Shown here: positions 1-8,474 of the stretch, one piece after another
Position numbering within the stretch: position 1 is the stretch's first letter
Layout: each line of letters starts with the position of its first letter
DNA from: Bacteroidales bacterium
GTDB taxonomy: Bacteria; Bacteroidota; Bacteroidia; Bacteroidales; Muribaculaceae
Length of the DNA stretch: 64,000 nt
Reading direction: 5' to 3'
Assembly (NCBI GenBank): GCA_022009815.1
Contig: CP091725.1
Span: 806,001 to 870,000, forward strand
The notes under the pieces: model-generated
The model's database searches: none
The model's input: only the letters and a program-made list of their open reading frames with translations
What the model was told of the DNA's origin: nothing
Translations under genes and position numbers: made by a program

Positions 1-1308
1 GTCATGCACGACGCTTCGGTGAGCACAAGGGCATCGGTGTTGCGCACACCGGCCTGCTTCAAGTTGAGCTGCTCGGTGGTGAAAGGGATATGGCTGTACT
101 TCTGCAGGTATTCCGGATCGATTATCATACCGTTATACTCCATTCCGCATTCGTCAAACACCTCCGACAGCAAGATATACAATTTGCCGAACTTGGAGTG
201 CATCTCCGAGAAGTCGATGCCCCACTTGACGATGTTCTCGCCGGCCATGACAACTTTGGTCTGCTCCATCTGGTTGAGAAGCTCGATGAGGCCGCTGCCG
301 CCGATAAGCACCTTGCGCTTGTTGCCGGCATTGCCGGTAAATGCCTGACGCATCATCGAAATCATAGCCTTCTGTGTCAGCGACGACTTCTTGTAGTGGA
401 ACTCGCCGCCTGCCTGGTCCCAGATGCCGCCGGTGAGCATGATGGTTTCGTGCTTGCCGGGATCCTCCACTCGGCTCTTTACGCCAAATAGGAAGTTTTT
501 CTCCATGCCCAGACGCATATCGTAGATTGCTGCCTCTTCCTGGTCGCTGAATGTCCATCCCACTTCTTTGTTGGCTATCTTCTGCAATGTGCTTTGCTCT
601 ATCTGCATCTTGAAGATTTGACAATAGTTCTGCGACTTCTGGGGCAAGGCCTCAAACTGTGGGGTCTGCACGTCGAGCTCCGACGCGGCGCGCCCCATGC
701 GCACAAGCATTGTGCCTTCGGGTATCGTCGGTATGCAGTTTTCAAACTCGCCGATGGTCTGTCCGTTGACGGTGACCGCGCTGATCGATGCTCCGTCTTC
801 GCTCTTCCGCAACACGTAAAGCACCAGGTCTTGGTTGCTCTTTGTCTTTCCGTCGGGCTTATAGCCGCCGACGCCTCTCACAAGCACCGTTTCCGACGCC
901 TCGAAAAGGTCGGCGTTTTCAACCGGCAGCTGCACTTTCTGGAAACGCGAAGCGCCGACGTTGTCCGAACAGCCTTCCACGCTTCGTGTCACTTTGGTCG
1001 ACGTCGGACGGGTGTCTACGCTGTAATAGTCAACAACCATGCTGCCCGACTTCTTGGAGCCTGCCCATCGCGACAACTGGTCGATGGGTTGCCATTGGAC
1101 GGATTTTCACCAATCGGCGGTCAATCTCGTTGACAAGAAGGTCGGGCGACTCTACGTTGGTCAGCGCAACGGTCAGGGGCTCGTTGATGACGTGCTTGCC
1201 GCCTGCCACGCCTGCCACCACACTCATCGCCAATGCCGTGCCGCCGGTGTTGTCGCTCATCGCGAATACTGCTGCAAGGGCGCAAATGCCTGCAATTGCT
1301 TTAATCAT
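1..1308 (-). pseudogene. Phage major-capsid-like protein (SU10/DUF5309 type), frameshifted and cut by window edge
   Basis: The minus strand codes from an ATG at 1306-1308 to beyond base 1. The N-terminus reads MIKAIAGICALAAVFAMSDN and then a region with NEIDRRLVKIRPMA. At about 1085-1095 the frame shifts by one base and continues as PIDQLSRWAGSKKSG. The later part contains MRLGMEKNFLFGVKSRV and LTGGIWDQAGGEF, a layout I associate with HK97-fold major capsid proteins of the SU10/DUF5309 group. The family call rests on memory of that pattern, not a search. The small gene at 1376-1723 lies just upstream on the same strand. The gene may be a prophage remnant whose remainder lies left of the window, or a host-adapted shell protein. 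The shift resembles the other single-base shifts in this window and may be a sequence error. Confidence 0.55.
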
Positions 1309-1375
1309 TTCTTGATTGTGTTTTTCATAGTCTTTCGTGTTTTTAATGTTGATAAAATTGGTTGTTTGTCTTGAC

Positions 1376-1723
1376 TCAGTCCCACACGCTGCGGCGGATG
1401 TTGCGGAGCAGCGGAAGGTCGTAGTCGGTCGGTGCGCCGCCATCGTCTTTCGGACGTTCCTGCTGTGCGTTGCGCTTCTGCTCTACGGCTTCGTTGCGTC
1501 CGCGGAGATAGCCGTCGGCTGATGCGGCGTCGACATCGCGGGCATACCGGAGTCCCTTATACACGGCCGCCACAAGCTTGTCGGATTCGCCTTGGAGCAG
1601 CTGCATCATCTCATCGAGTGCCTGGTCGTCGTCGGGATGGTTATCGGCAAGATACTTCAGCACTGCCTCTTCAAGGGCTGCACCGGTTGCCGGATTGTTG
1701 TTTTTCTCTTCTGTGTTTTCCAT
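1376..1723 (-). CDS. Small acidic protein upstream of capsid-like gene, function unknown
   Basis: This 115-residue protein is rich in Asp, Glu and Gln (for example NHPDDDQALDEMMQLLQGE), has no signal peptide or membrane segment, and ends in a basic stretch LLRNIRRSVWD. I do not recognise a family. It ends about 68 bases before the start of the capsid-like gene and both are on the minus strand, so they probably share a transcript. Small acidic proteins placed directly before a capsid gene are often scaffold or assembly factors in tailed phages, but that role is only an inference from position. A TAATTTTG box lies upstream at 1754-1761. Confidence 0.6.
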   Translation of the reverse strand: MENTEEKNNNPATGAALEEAVLKYLADNHPDDDQALDEMMQLLQGESDKLVAAVYKGLRYARDVDAASADGYLRGRNEAVEQKRNAQQERPKDDGGAPTDYDLPLLRNIRRSVWD

Positions 1724-1753
1724 TTTGATTTTTGTTTTTTAGGTTCAACACTG

Positions 1754-1761
1754 CAAAATTA
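1754..1761 (-). promoter_or_regulatory. Putative -7 element for the small acidic gene
   Basis: On the minus strand this reads TAATTTTG, matching the Bacteroidetes TAnnTTTG -7 element, about 31 bases before the ATG at 1723. No good -33 TTTG is seen at the usual distance. Confidence 0.35.
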
Positions 1762-1874
1762 TCACCGCCACAACCCAAGATTTCGGAAAAAGGAGACTTC
1801 CTGCAATTTTTTTCTTTCTTTTATGTTACAAATAGACTATGTTTGCGTATTCTTATGTGAAAGTAAATCGGAAC

Positions 1875-2366
1875 ATGGATACTGAACAAAAACCTCTGAC
1901 ATCGGCGTTCTCGGAAATGCGGGCAAAAATCCTGCGGTTCGCGGCGCGTTTCTTCCCTTCGGAGGAAGATGCGGAGGACGCTCTGCAGGAGGCTTTCTGC
2001 CGACTGTGGTGCCGGCATCCCGACATCTGTTCCGAAGCGGAGGCGGAGGCGTTTGCAAAAACCACGGTGCGGAGCATTGGCATCGATGAGTGGAGAAGGA
2101 AACAGGCGCACCCAACAGAGCCGCTGGCTGCCGACGCTTATGCCGATTGTGCCGACTCCGAATCTGCCGACGAGATTTTCGAACGGGTCCAAAGGCTGAT
2201 CGACTCGTGCCTGTCGCCGGCACAACAATCCATAATCCGCTTGCACGACTACGAGCAGCGCGGATATGACGAGATTGCAAACCGGCTGAATATGGAGCCT
2301 GCGGCGGTGAGAATGCAGCTGTCGAGGGCGCGCAAAAAAATTAGAGAATGCTATAACAAACAATAA
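1875..2366 (+). CDS. RNA polymerase sigma factor, ECF (sigma-70) family
   Basis: The protein is about 163 residues from the ATG at 1875, which gives a normal ECF N-terminus. An in-frame start at 1839 would add 12 residues but overlaps a likely promoter box (TATGTTTG at 1838-1845), so I prefer 1875. Region 2 is visible as RFAARFFPSEEDAEDALQEA, followed by WCRHPD. Region 4 has LSPAQQSIIRLHDYEQRGYD and the helix-turn-helix NRLNMEPAAVRMQLSRARKK, which recognises the -35 element. The stop overlaps the next start (TAATG), so it is translationally coupled to the anti-sigma-like gene. It likely directs core polymerase to envelope genes, perhaps those immediately downstream. The signal is unknown. Confidence 0.88.
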   Translation: MDTEQKPLTSAFSEMRAKILRFAARFFPSEEDAEDALQEAFCRLWCRHPDICSEAEAEAFAKTTVRSIGIDEWRRKQAHPTEPLAADAYADCADSESADEIFERVQRLIDSCLSPAQQSIIRLHDYEQRGYDEIANRLNMEPAAVRMQLSRARKKIRECYNKQ

Positions 2367-2808
2367 TGGCTATGAACGATTATTCCGACAATGACTATTG
2401 GAAAGCGCTTGCCGAACGCTTTTTCGAGGCTGACACTTCGGAGGAGGAGGAGCGCGAATTGCGCCGATTCATCGCTTCCGGACTGGCGGGCAGCGAATTC
2501 AACGATGTAAGGGCGGTAATGGGACTGGCGGCTGTCGGCGCAAGGCGATACCACCGGCGGCGCCGCCGCACGGTCTTCCTGTCGGCGGCAGCAGCGGCGG
2601 CGGTGGTGGCGGTGGTGATAACTGCGGTATCGCTGGCCGCCGACGGAGGCAACTCTTGCGTGGCATACATCAACGGCACAAACACACCGACGAGGCGATT
2701 GTCATGGCTCAGATGCATTCCACTATGGATGAAATGGCGCAACAGGCACAGGAGTTGTCTGTCGAAAGGCAGATGGACGACTTTTTTGTCGAATCTTTCA
2801 ATAATTGA
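2366..2808 (+). CDS. Probable anti-sigma factor-like membrane protein (single-base frameshift near 2681)
   Basis: The start overlaps the sigma stop codon. The first part (MAMNDYSDNDYWKALAERFF, then a Glu-rich stretch) is cytoplasmic. A basic patch RRYHRRRRRT precedes one membrane helix of Ala and Val at about residues 70-93. After INGT the frame is lost. Restoring one A in the AAA run at 2680-2682 continues as KHTDEAIVMAQMHSTMDEM and ends at the stop at 2806-2808, giving about 147 residues. Small single-pass proteins encoded directly after an ECF sigma gene usually bind and inhibit that sigma. I see no known anti-sigma motif, so the role is inferred from position and topology. Without the correction the frame reads into the next gene and creates a false fusion. 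Confidence 0.6.
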
Positions 2809-2815
2809 CTTCATT

Positions 2816-3259
2816 ATGAGAAATTTTCTGATTGTTTTATCCCTTTGTTTCTTTTCCTTCATCGCGGCTGGCGCGCAGGAGAATCTTGCAATCGCTCAGA
2901 TTTTCAACAGCGGATATGCGAAACGGCAGGACGTGGAGGAAATTATCCTGAAAGGTAAATCGCTGAAATATGCAAACCTTTCGCTGTTCAGAAGCATTAA
3001 GGTGACCGGCAACAGCGCGATTGCCTCTAAAATGGAGAAATTGGTTGCCATCGACGCGCGAAAGGCGTCCGACAAGGAGATGCGGGCGAAAGGCGGACAG
3101 CTAGTGTTTGCATTCCTTGCTTTCAAAAAAGAAGGCGGCGAATATGCCTACATCTTTTTCCGACAGTCGCACCAAAAGACCAAGGGTGTGGCGGCTGTGG
3201 TATATATGGAGGGTAAGATGACGCCTAACGAAGTGAAACGAAAATTCTTAACACGTTAG
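2816..3259 (+). CDS. DUF6108-like secreted protein
   Basis: This 147-residue protein has a clear signal peptide (MRNFLIVLSLCFFSFIAAGA, cleaved near AGA-QE). The mature part contains NLAIAQIFNSGYAKRQDVEE, LKGKSLKYANLSLFRSIKV and a C-terminal VAAVVYMEGKMTPNEVKRKF. This matches my memory of the Bacteroidales DUF6108 family, a periplasmic family of unknown function. It starts 8 bases after the corrected end of the anti-sigma-like gene and ends 2 bases before the next start, so the four genes from 1875 form one operon. Its function in the sigma circuit is unknown. Confidence 0.65.
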   Translation: MRNFLIVLSLCFFSFIAAGAQENLAIAQIFNSGYAKRQDVEEIILKGKSLKYANLSLFRSIKVTGNSAIASKMEKLVAIDARKASDKEMRAKGGQLVFAFLAFKKEGGEYAYIFFRQSHQKTKGVAAVVYMEGKMTPNEVKRKFLTR

Positions 3260-3261
3260 AT

Positions 3262-4169
3262 ATGAAAAAATCTGCTTTGCTCCTTCTTCTCGGAGCTTGT
3301 TTCTGCAGCGCTTTCGCGCAGGATTATGAAGAATGCGACTCGGTGGCGGATAACGCCGTCGACTTATCGCATCGGGTGGTGAATCCGGATTCGGTGGTCA
3401 TCGACCGGTCAAACGGAATGGTTTCGGTGCGAATATACGGCGAGGACGGAAACCACGAATACTCTTACGCCTACAGTCAGGAGATGCCGTCCGACAGCGA
3501 CGAGACGGTTTCCGAACACGACGACTGGAATTTCGACCTCCCGTTTGTCGACAAACTGACAAACCATAGCTCAAGGTCGAAATTCGCTGTGAGTTGCGGT
3601 GGTTTCGGCTTCGGATTTGTAAACGCTATCGACTGCCCGCCGATGATGAATACTAAAATGGCAAGCTCTTACGAGATTTCTGTGACAGGATTATCGCGGT
3701 GTCTTGGAGTCCGATGCGCAACGGGACGTCGCTGAGGCTGGGTCTCGGTCTCGACTGGAAAAATTTCCGAATGACGGGAAACACTCGCTTCGTGAAAGAC
3801 GGCAAATTCGTTAATTTCGGCGAATATCCGCCGGAAAGCGACCCTAAATTCTCTCGTCTGAAGGTGTTCGCTCTGACAATGCCGGTTACGTTCACCCAGA
3901 AGTTCGGAAAGGGCTTCTCTTTCAGTGCGGGGGCGGTGGTCAACTTCAACACGCACGCGAGCATGAAGACTAAATACATCAACAACAACGATGAGGTTAC
4001 GCTGGCAAACAGCAACATCCATCAGCGGAAGGTGACTGTCGATGTGATGGGACAATTCAACTTCAAAGCCATCGGTGTCTACATCAAGTACTGCCCTATG
4101 TCGGTGCTCGACCCAGAATTTGGTCCTGACTTCAAATGCTTCTCAACTGGACTTACGCTGTTCTATTAA
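3262..4169 (+). CDS. Outer-membrane beta-barrel-like protein (single-base frameshift near 3683)
   Basis: The signal peptide is MKKSALLLLLGACFCSAFAQ. An acidic linker follows (residues about 21-95, with VSVRIYGEDGNHEYSYAY), then alternating hydrophobic and aromatic strands typical of a small barrel: SCGGFGFGFVNAIDC, LRLGLGLDWKNFRMTGNTRF, FSAGAVVNFNTHASM and a C-terminal FSTGLTLFY ending in an aromatic residue. The frame changes after EISVT at about 3681-3685. One added G gives a continuous reading into IIAVSWSPMRNGTS and a product of about 302 residues. It is the last gene of the sigma-factor operon and a likely regulated target. I do not know a closer family. Confidence 0.65.
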
Positions 4170-4189
4170 AACACACTGACTATAACTGC

Positions 4190-4228
4190 AAGCGCCGCCA
4201 CGGAAACCTCCGCGACGGCGCTTTTTTT
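4190..4228 (+). terminator. Intrinsic terminator after the sigma-factor operon
   Basis: AGCGCCG pairs with CGGCGCT around a partly paired middle (CACGG/CCGCG), followed by a run of seven T. It lies about 20 bases after the beta-barrel gene stop. Confidence 0.75.
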
Positions 4229-4344
4229 CGTGTGCCTCGACGCCTACAAGCCAACCAATCTTTTACGCATTGTCAACTATTAGTTTTAGTTTTTAAGCAA
4301 ATTCCGTCTTTTTTTAATTAAAAAAATATTAATAAAAAAACGTT

Positions 4345-4375
4345 TTTGAAATATAAAATTGATTGCTTAGCTTTG
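4345..4375 (+). promoter_or_regulatory. Bacteroidetes-type promoter for the tandem beta-barrel family
   Basis: TTTG at 4345-4348, a 19-base spacer and TAGCTTTG at 4368-4375 fit the -33/-7 consensus. It lies about 57 bases before the first paralog. Confidence 0.65.
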
Positions 4376-4431
4376 CAATATCGTTCATCAACCTGACAAA
4401 AACAGCCTTATTAATCTTAAAAATTTACTTT

Positions 4432-4998
4432 ATGAAAAAATCAATCTTATTAATCTTCATCGCACTGATGACAGCGATAGGATGCCAGGCGCAAGAGGCA
4501 GAAGTCGTAAAAAGCAAGCCAACGCTTCGTGGATATAAGGCGTTCTATGAGGCAGAATATGGTTTTGACATCGATAATGAAGAAGTCGACAATAACGGGG
4601 AAAAAATATCCAACTATCCACACTGCAACAATTTGATGATTTCAACCACACAAGGTTATCAAGTGAACAATTTCTTTTTTGCAGGTGGAGGCGTAGGAAT
4701 ATTGCATTACGTTGACGGCAACCGCACCGTCATGCCAATATTTGCCGACATCCGTTTCAACCTGCTGGATAACAAGTTCATTATGCCGATTTTAAATGCC
4801 AGAGTAGGATATGTTGTAGGCAGTTGGGGCGGTATATATTCATCAGCATGGGTAGGAGCGCGGCTAAATCTGATGCATAACCATGCGGCATCTATTTCTG
4901 TCGGTGTGTCGCACCATAACGACCAATTTTCTTCCACAAATAATGACTTCGAATGGACTGCAACATCATTCGGTATAAAACTCGGCTACGAATTTTAA
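4432..4998 (+). CDS. Tandem outer-membrane beta-barrel paralog 1
   Basis: The protein is 188 residues starting MKKSILLIFIALMTAIGCQA. An upstream in-frame extension to 4363 is ignored because it overlaps the promoter. The leader could be a type I signal cleaved after QA or a lipoprotein signal with a loose box ending at the Cys. The mature part starts with a Lys-rich linker and GYKAFYEAEYGFD, then TTQGYQVNNFFFAGGGVGIL, MPIFADIRFNLLDNKFIMP and a C-terminal FGIKLGYEF. The alternating strands and terminal Phe suggest an 8-stranded barrel. It shares leader, 5' region and strand plan with the next three genes. No function is recognised. Confidence 0.7.
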   Translation: MKKSILLIFIALMTAIGCQAQEAEVVKSKPTLRGYKAFYEAEYGFDIDNEEVDNNGEKISNYPHCNNLMISTTQGYQVNNFFFAGGGVGILHYVDGNRTVMPIFADIRFNLLDNKFIMPILNARVGYVVGSWGGIYSSAWVGARLNLMHNHAASISVGVSHHNDQFSSTNNDFEWTATSFGIKLGYEF

Positions 4999-5010
4999 AA
5001 CTACGGCATC

Positions 5011-5589
5011 ATGAGAAAGATAATATTCCTGATAATCATTACATTGACAGCAACAATAGGTTGTCATGCACAAATGCTGGAGAAAGGAGATTCCACGCAT
5101 GTCAAATTCCGTTCACTCCAAGGCGTCAAGGCATTCTTTGAAGCCGGCTACCTTTGGAATATTGGTGATAGTGAGTCAAACAATGCTGTAATTCCAGAAG
5201 ACGGATATAAACCATGCAAATTAAGCATGTCCGCGTCTGCTGGCTGCCAATTCAACAATTTTATTTTTGTAGGTATGGGTGTCGCAACCGACGTTTACAA
5301 CTCAATGGGGACCACATATGTGACCGCACCCATCTTCATAGAAGGACGACTGAACATCTTAAATGCACGACGCATCACGCCATTTACAGATGTACGGATT
5401 GGATATAGCGTTGGTGATATGCATGGCCTATACTGGGCTTATCAACTTGGTGTAAGATATGCGCTGCCGAAGAAACGGGCTGTGTTCCTATCATGTGGCT
5501 GCGACTTTCAAATCAATCAAGACTATAGAGTCTTGAAAGCGAACCACGTCAATTGCAATTTGGGATTTAAATTCGGCTTTGAATTATAG
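5011..5589 (+). CDS. Tandem outer-membrane beta-barrel paralog 2
   Basis: The protein is 192 residues with leader MRKIIFLIIITLTATIGCHA, starting only 12 bases after paralog 1, so the two are probably co-transcribed. It follows the same plan: QGVKAFFEAGYLWNIGDSE, SASAGCQFNNFIFVGMGVAT, PIFIEGRLNILNARRITPF, DVRIGYSVGDMHGLYWAYQL and a C-terminal LGFKFGFEL. It is the most divergent of the four, mainly in the stretches between predicted strands. That is where surface loops would lie. Function unknown. Confidence 0.7.
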   Translation: MRKIIFLIIITLTATIGCHAQMLEKGDSTHVKFRSLQGVKAFFEAGYLWNIGDSESNNAVIPEDGYKPCKLSMSASAGCQFNNFIFVGMGVATDVYNSMGTTYVTAPIFIEGRLNILNARRITPFTDVRIGYSVGDMHGLYWAYQLGVRYALPKKRAVFLSCGCDFQINQDYRVLKANHVNCNLGFKFGFEL

Positions 5590-5650
5590 CGGCAACACAC
5601 CGCAGTAGCAAACCGACAAAAACATCATTTTAATCTTAAAAATTTACATT

Positions 5651-6217
5651 ATGAAAAAATCAATCTTATTAATCTTCATCGCACTGATGACGGCGATGGG
5701 ATGCCAGGCGCAAGAGGCAGACGCTACAAAAACGGCGCGCTACAACAACCGGCATACGATGAACGGATACAAGGCCTTTTATGAAACTGGTTATTTCATA
5801 GGATTAAAAAACCAAGACGACCCCAAATTACCTAACAAGTTCAGCGTTACAACCTCACAGGGCTTTCAATTGAACAACTTCGTGTATTTAGGACTCGGCG
5901 TTGGCGTCGACTCTTATCGGCATAACGAAAACTGCTATGTCAGCGTGCCTCTGTTCGCCGATTTGAGAGTAAACTGTCTAAACGACAAAAGGGTAATGCC
6001 ATTCTTCGACATCAGAATGGGATACAGTATGGGCGACCGCGCACGAGGCTTTTATTGGGAGAACCAGTTGGGCGTGAGGATAGGACTGAAGAAGCATCAC
6101 GCGGTCTATGCCGCCGCCGACTTCACCTTTCAATACTGCTCCTCTTCAATATTCATAATAGACACTGATTTAGGCGATTATGTAGCATTAGGATTTAAGG
6201 TAGGCTACGAGTTTTAG
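5651..6217 (+). CDS. Tandem outer-membrane beta-barrel paralog 3
   Basis: The protein is 188 residues. The leader MKKSILLIFIALMTAMGCQA and the bases just before the start (AATCTTAAAAATTTAC) almost copy those of paralog 1. The body has GYKAFYETGYFIGLKNQDD, VTTSQGFQLNNFVYLGLGV, PLFADLRVNCLNDKRVMPFF, IRMGYSMGDRARGFYWENQ and ends LGFKVGYEF. It is nearly identical to paralog 4 at both DNA and protein level over most of its length, which points to a recent duplication or gene conversion. Differences concentrate after the VYAAAD segment, a predicted last surface loop. Confidence 0.72.
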   Translation: MKKSILLIFIALMTAMGCQAQEADATKTARYNNRHTMNGYKAFYETGYFIGLKNQDDPKLPNKFSVTTSQGFQLNNFVYLGLGVGVDSYRHNENCYVSVPLFADLRVNCLNDKRVMPFFDIRMGYSMGDRARGFYWENQLGVRIGLKKHHAVYAAADFTFQYCSSSIFIIDTDLGDYVALGFKVGYEF

Positions 6218-6276
6218 ACCATCCGGGCTACCTTAACGCAGTCTGTTGCATAATTAACCGAAAAAAACTCAGCATT

Positions 6277-6834
6277 ATGAAAAAATCAATCTTATTAATC
6301 TTCATCGCACTGATGACGGCGATGGGATGCCAGGCGCAAGAGGCAGACGCTACAAAAACGGCGCGCTACAACAACCGGCATACGATGGACGGATACAAGG
6401 CTTTTTATGAAACTGGTTATTTCATAGGATTAGACGACCCCAAATTACCTAACAAGTTCAGCGTTACAACCTCTCAGGGCTTTCAATTGAACAACTTCGT
6501 GTATTTCGGAATCGGCGCCGGCATCGACTCTTATCGGCATAACGAAAACTGCTATGTCAGCGTGCCTCTGTTCGCCGACCTGAGGGTGAACTGTCTAAAC
6601 GACAAACGAGTAATGCCATTCTTCGACATCAGAATGGGATACAGTATGGGCGACCGTGCACGAGGCTTCTATTGGGAGAACCAGCTGGGCGTGAGGATAG
6701 GACTGAAAAAGCATCATGCGGTATATGCCGCCGCCGATGCTGTCTTTCAATTCACCGACTTCTCCACCTTCTTAACCAACGACGACTGGGGGCTATATGG
6801 AGCTTTTGGCTTTAAAGTGGGCTACGAATTTTAA
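6277..6834 (+). CDS. Tandem outer-membrane beta-barrel paralog 4
   Basis: The protein is 185 residues and almost identical to paralog 3, but lacks the KNQ triplet after GYFIGL and differs in the final loop (AVFQFTDFSTFLTNDDWGLY instead of the 3' part of paralog 3). It ends AFGFKVGYEF. It starts 60 bases after paralog 3 with a different upstream region (AAACTCAGCATT before the ATG). It is the last gene of the tandem array and is followed by a strong hairpin shared with convergent metK. Confidence 0.72.
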   Translation: MKKSILLIFIALMTAMGCQAQEADATKTARYNNRHTMDGYKAFYETGYFIGLDDPKLPNKFSVTTSQGFQLNNFVYFGIGAGIDSYRHNENCYVSVPLFADLRVNCLNDKRVMPFFDIRMGYSMGDRARGFYWENQLGVRIGLKKHHAVYAAADAVFQFTDFSTFLTNDDWGLYGAFGFKVGYEF

Positions 6835-6843
6835 CGTCTCAGC

Positions 6844-6893
6844 AAAACAGAAGGGCTGGATTGGGAAATTTTCCCGACCAGCCCTTCTGTTTT
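6844..6893. terminator. Bidirectional terminator between the barrel array and metK
   Basis: AAAACAGAAGGGCTGG at 6844-6859 is perfectly complementary to CCAGCCCTTCTGTTTT at 6878-6893. T runs occur on both strands, so it can serve the plus-strand array and the minus-strand metK. Confidence 0.85.
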
Positions 6894-6909
6894 GTTTTGT
6901 TGATTCAGC

Positions 6910-8199
6910 CTACAAGCCAAACGCTTCTTTCACCTTGTCGACATAGTCGAGCTTCTCCCATGTGAACAGCTCAACGGACATTGTCTTGTCGCCGTTATAT
7001 TTCGAGTAGAACGTCTTTTCTACCACCTCCGGCTTGCGGCCCATGTGGCCATAGGCTGCCGTTTCCTGATAGATGGGCTGACGCAGCTTCAACCTGCGCT
7101 CGATGGCTGCCGGACGCATATCGAAGATTTTGCTTACCTGCTCCGAAATCTCTGCGTCGGTAAGCGACACTTTGGCTGTGCCGTTGGTGTTCACGCAAAG
7201 GCTCACAGGCTCGGCTACGCCGATGGCGTAAGCAACCTGCACAAGGGCCTCCTCGGCAACGCCTGCCGCTACAATGTTCTTGGCAATATGGCGCGCTGCG
7301 TAGGCTGCCGAACGGTCAACCTTCGATGGGTCTTTGCCCGAAAACGCTCCGCCGCCGTGCGCTCCACGTCCGCCGTAAGTGTCCACAATTATCTTGCGGC
7401 CGGTAAGTCCTGTGTCGCCGTGAGGTCCGCCGATCACGAATTTGCCGGTCGGATTCACATGCAGTATCAAGCGGTCGTCAAACATGGCGCGGATCCGCTC
7501 CGGAAGTTTGGCTATAACGCGTGGCAGGAGGATTGTCTTGACATCATTGTAGATGGTGGCGAGCATCTCGCTGTCGGCCTTGTCCTGCGCTGCCTTCGAA
7601 GAGTCGCCCGCGGCGATAAAATCATCGTGCTGGGTGCTGACAACGATTGTGTGGACGCGCACAGGATGATTGTGCTCGTCATATTCCACTGTCACCTGAC
7701 TCTTGGAGTCGGGACGCAGATATGTCATTTCCTTATGCTCGCGGCGGATGGCGCTCAACTCGCGGAGGATCGCATGGGCGAGGTCGAGGGTCAGCGGCAT
7801 GTAGTTCTCGGTCTCGTTGCAGGCATAGCCAAACATCATTCCCTGGTCGCCGGCGCCTTGCTCGTCCGCATTCTCGCGCTCTACGCCTCGGTTGATGTCG
7901 GCGCTCTGCTCATGGATGGCGTTGAGCACACCACATGACTCGCCGTCAAATTTATACTCGCTCTTGTTGTAGCCTATCTCGTTGATTACGCGACGGGTAG
8001 TGTCCATCAAGTCGATATAGACTTCCGACTTGACCTCTCCGGCGATAACAACCTGTCCTGTTGTGACAAGGGTCTCGCACGCCACTTTCGACTGGGGGTC
8101 GTATGCCAACAATTTGTCGACAATTGCGTCCGAAATCTGGTCGGCCACTTTGTCTGGATGGCCTTCAGATACTGATTCTGATGTAAATAGATAGTTCAT
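6910..8199 (-). CDS. metK: S-adenosylmethionine synthase
   Basis: The protein makes S-adenosylmethionine from methionine and ATP in the cytoplasm. It is 429 residues, in the normal range. The N-terminal domain has SESVSEGHPDKVADQISDA (methionine/ATP site, residues 7-25), the middle GAGDQGMMFGYACNET, and the third part the glycine-rich P-loop-like GGGAFSGKDPSKVDRSAAY. It is monocistronic on the minus strand, convergent with the barrel array. I looked for a SAM riboswitch in the 275 bases upstream and saw no clear one. Confidence 0.97.
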   Translation of the reverse strand: MNYLFTSESVSEGHPDKVADQISDAIVDKLLAYDPQSKVACETLVTTGQVVIAGEVKSEVYIDLMDTTRRVINEIGYNKSEYKFDGESCGVLNAIHEQSADINRGVERENADEQGAGDQGMMFGYACNETENYMPLTLDLAHAILRELSAIRREHKEMTYLRPDSKSQVTVEYDEHNHPVRVHTIVVSTQHDDFIAAGDSSKAAQDKADSEMLATIYNDVKTILLPRVIAKLPERIRAMFDDRLILHVNPTGKFVIGGPHGDTGLTGRKIIVDTYGGRGAHGGGAFSGKDPSKVDRSAAYAARHIAKNIVAAGVAEEALVQVAYAIGVAEPVSLCVNTNGTAKVSLTDAEISEQVSKIFDMRPAAIERRLKLRQPIYQETAAYGHMGRKPEVVEKTFYSKYNGDKTMSVELFTWEKLDYVDKVKEAFGL

Positions 8200-8379
8200 C
8201 TGTCCTTAAAGCTTAATGTTTAAAGTGGAAGCTAATTTGCTGAGAATCGTGGGGAGAATCGCAGTTTTAGCATTTTTTATTGTGGTTGCAAGCAGCCAAA
8301 TTTTTCCACATAATTATTTGTTTTCGCCCGCAAAGTTACTACTTATCCACCGATTTTCAAAGAAAATTATTATTACTTA

Positions 8380-8409
8380 TTGTGTTGTTGGCAAAAATCG
8401 CTATCTTTG
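8380..8409 (+). promoter_or_regulatory. Bacteroidetes-type promoter for the PpiD-like gene, overlapped by a hairpin
   Basis: TTG at 8380-8382, a 19-base spacer and TATCTTTG at 8402-8409. Directly downstream, GTGCTAC at 8411-8417 pairs with GTAGCAC at 8423-8429 and is followed by T7. This terminator-like hairpin straddles the expected start of transcription. Confidence 0.6.
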
Positions 8410-8474
8410 CGTGCTACTTCGTGTAGCACTTTTTTTATTAATCAAGGAAAAAAATTTAAAAAACAAATAAGTAA

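Noticed and set aside
2366..3259. A single 297-residue fused protein
   Set aside because: The middle is out-of-frame sequence. One restored base ends the first gene at 2808 and the second begins with its own signal peptide at 2816.
8216..8470. Small plus-strand open frame before the PpiD-like gene
   Set aside because: It contains the promoter and hairpin of the next gene and has no coding character.
8200..8474. SAM riboswitch upstream of metK
   Set aside because: No conserved SAM aptamer elements could be recognised on the minus strand before metK.
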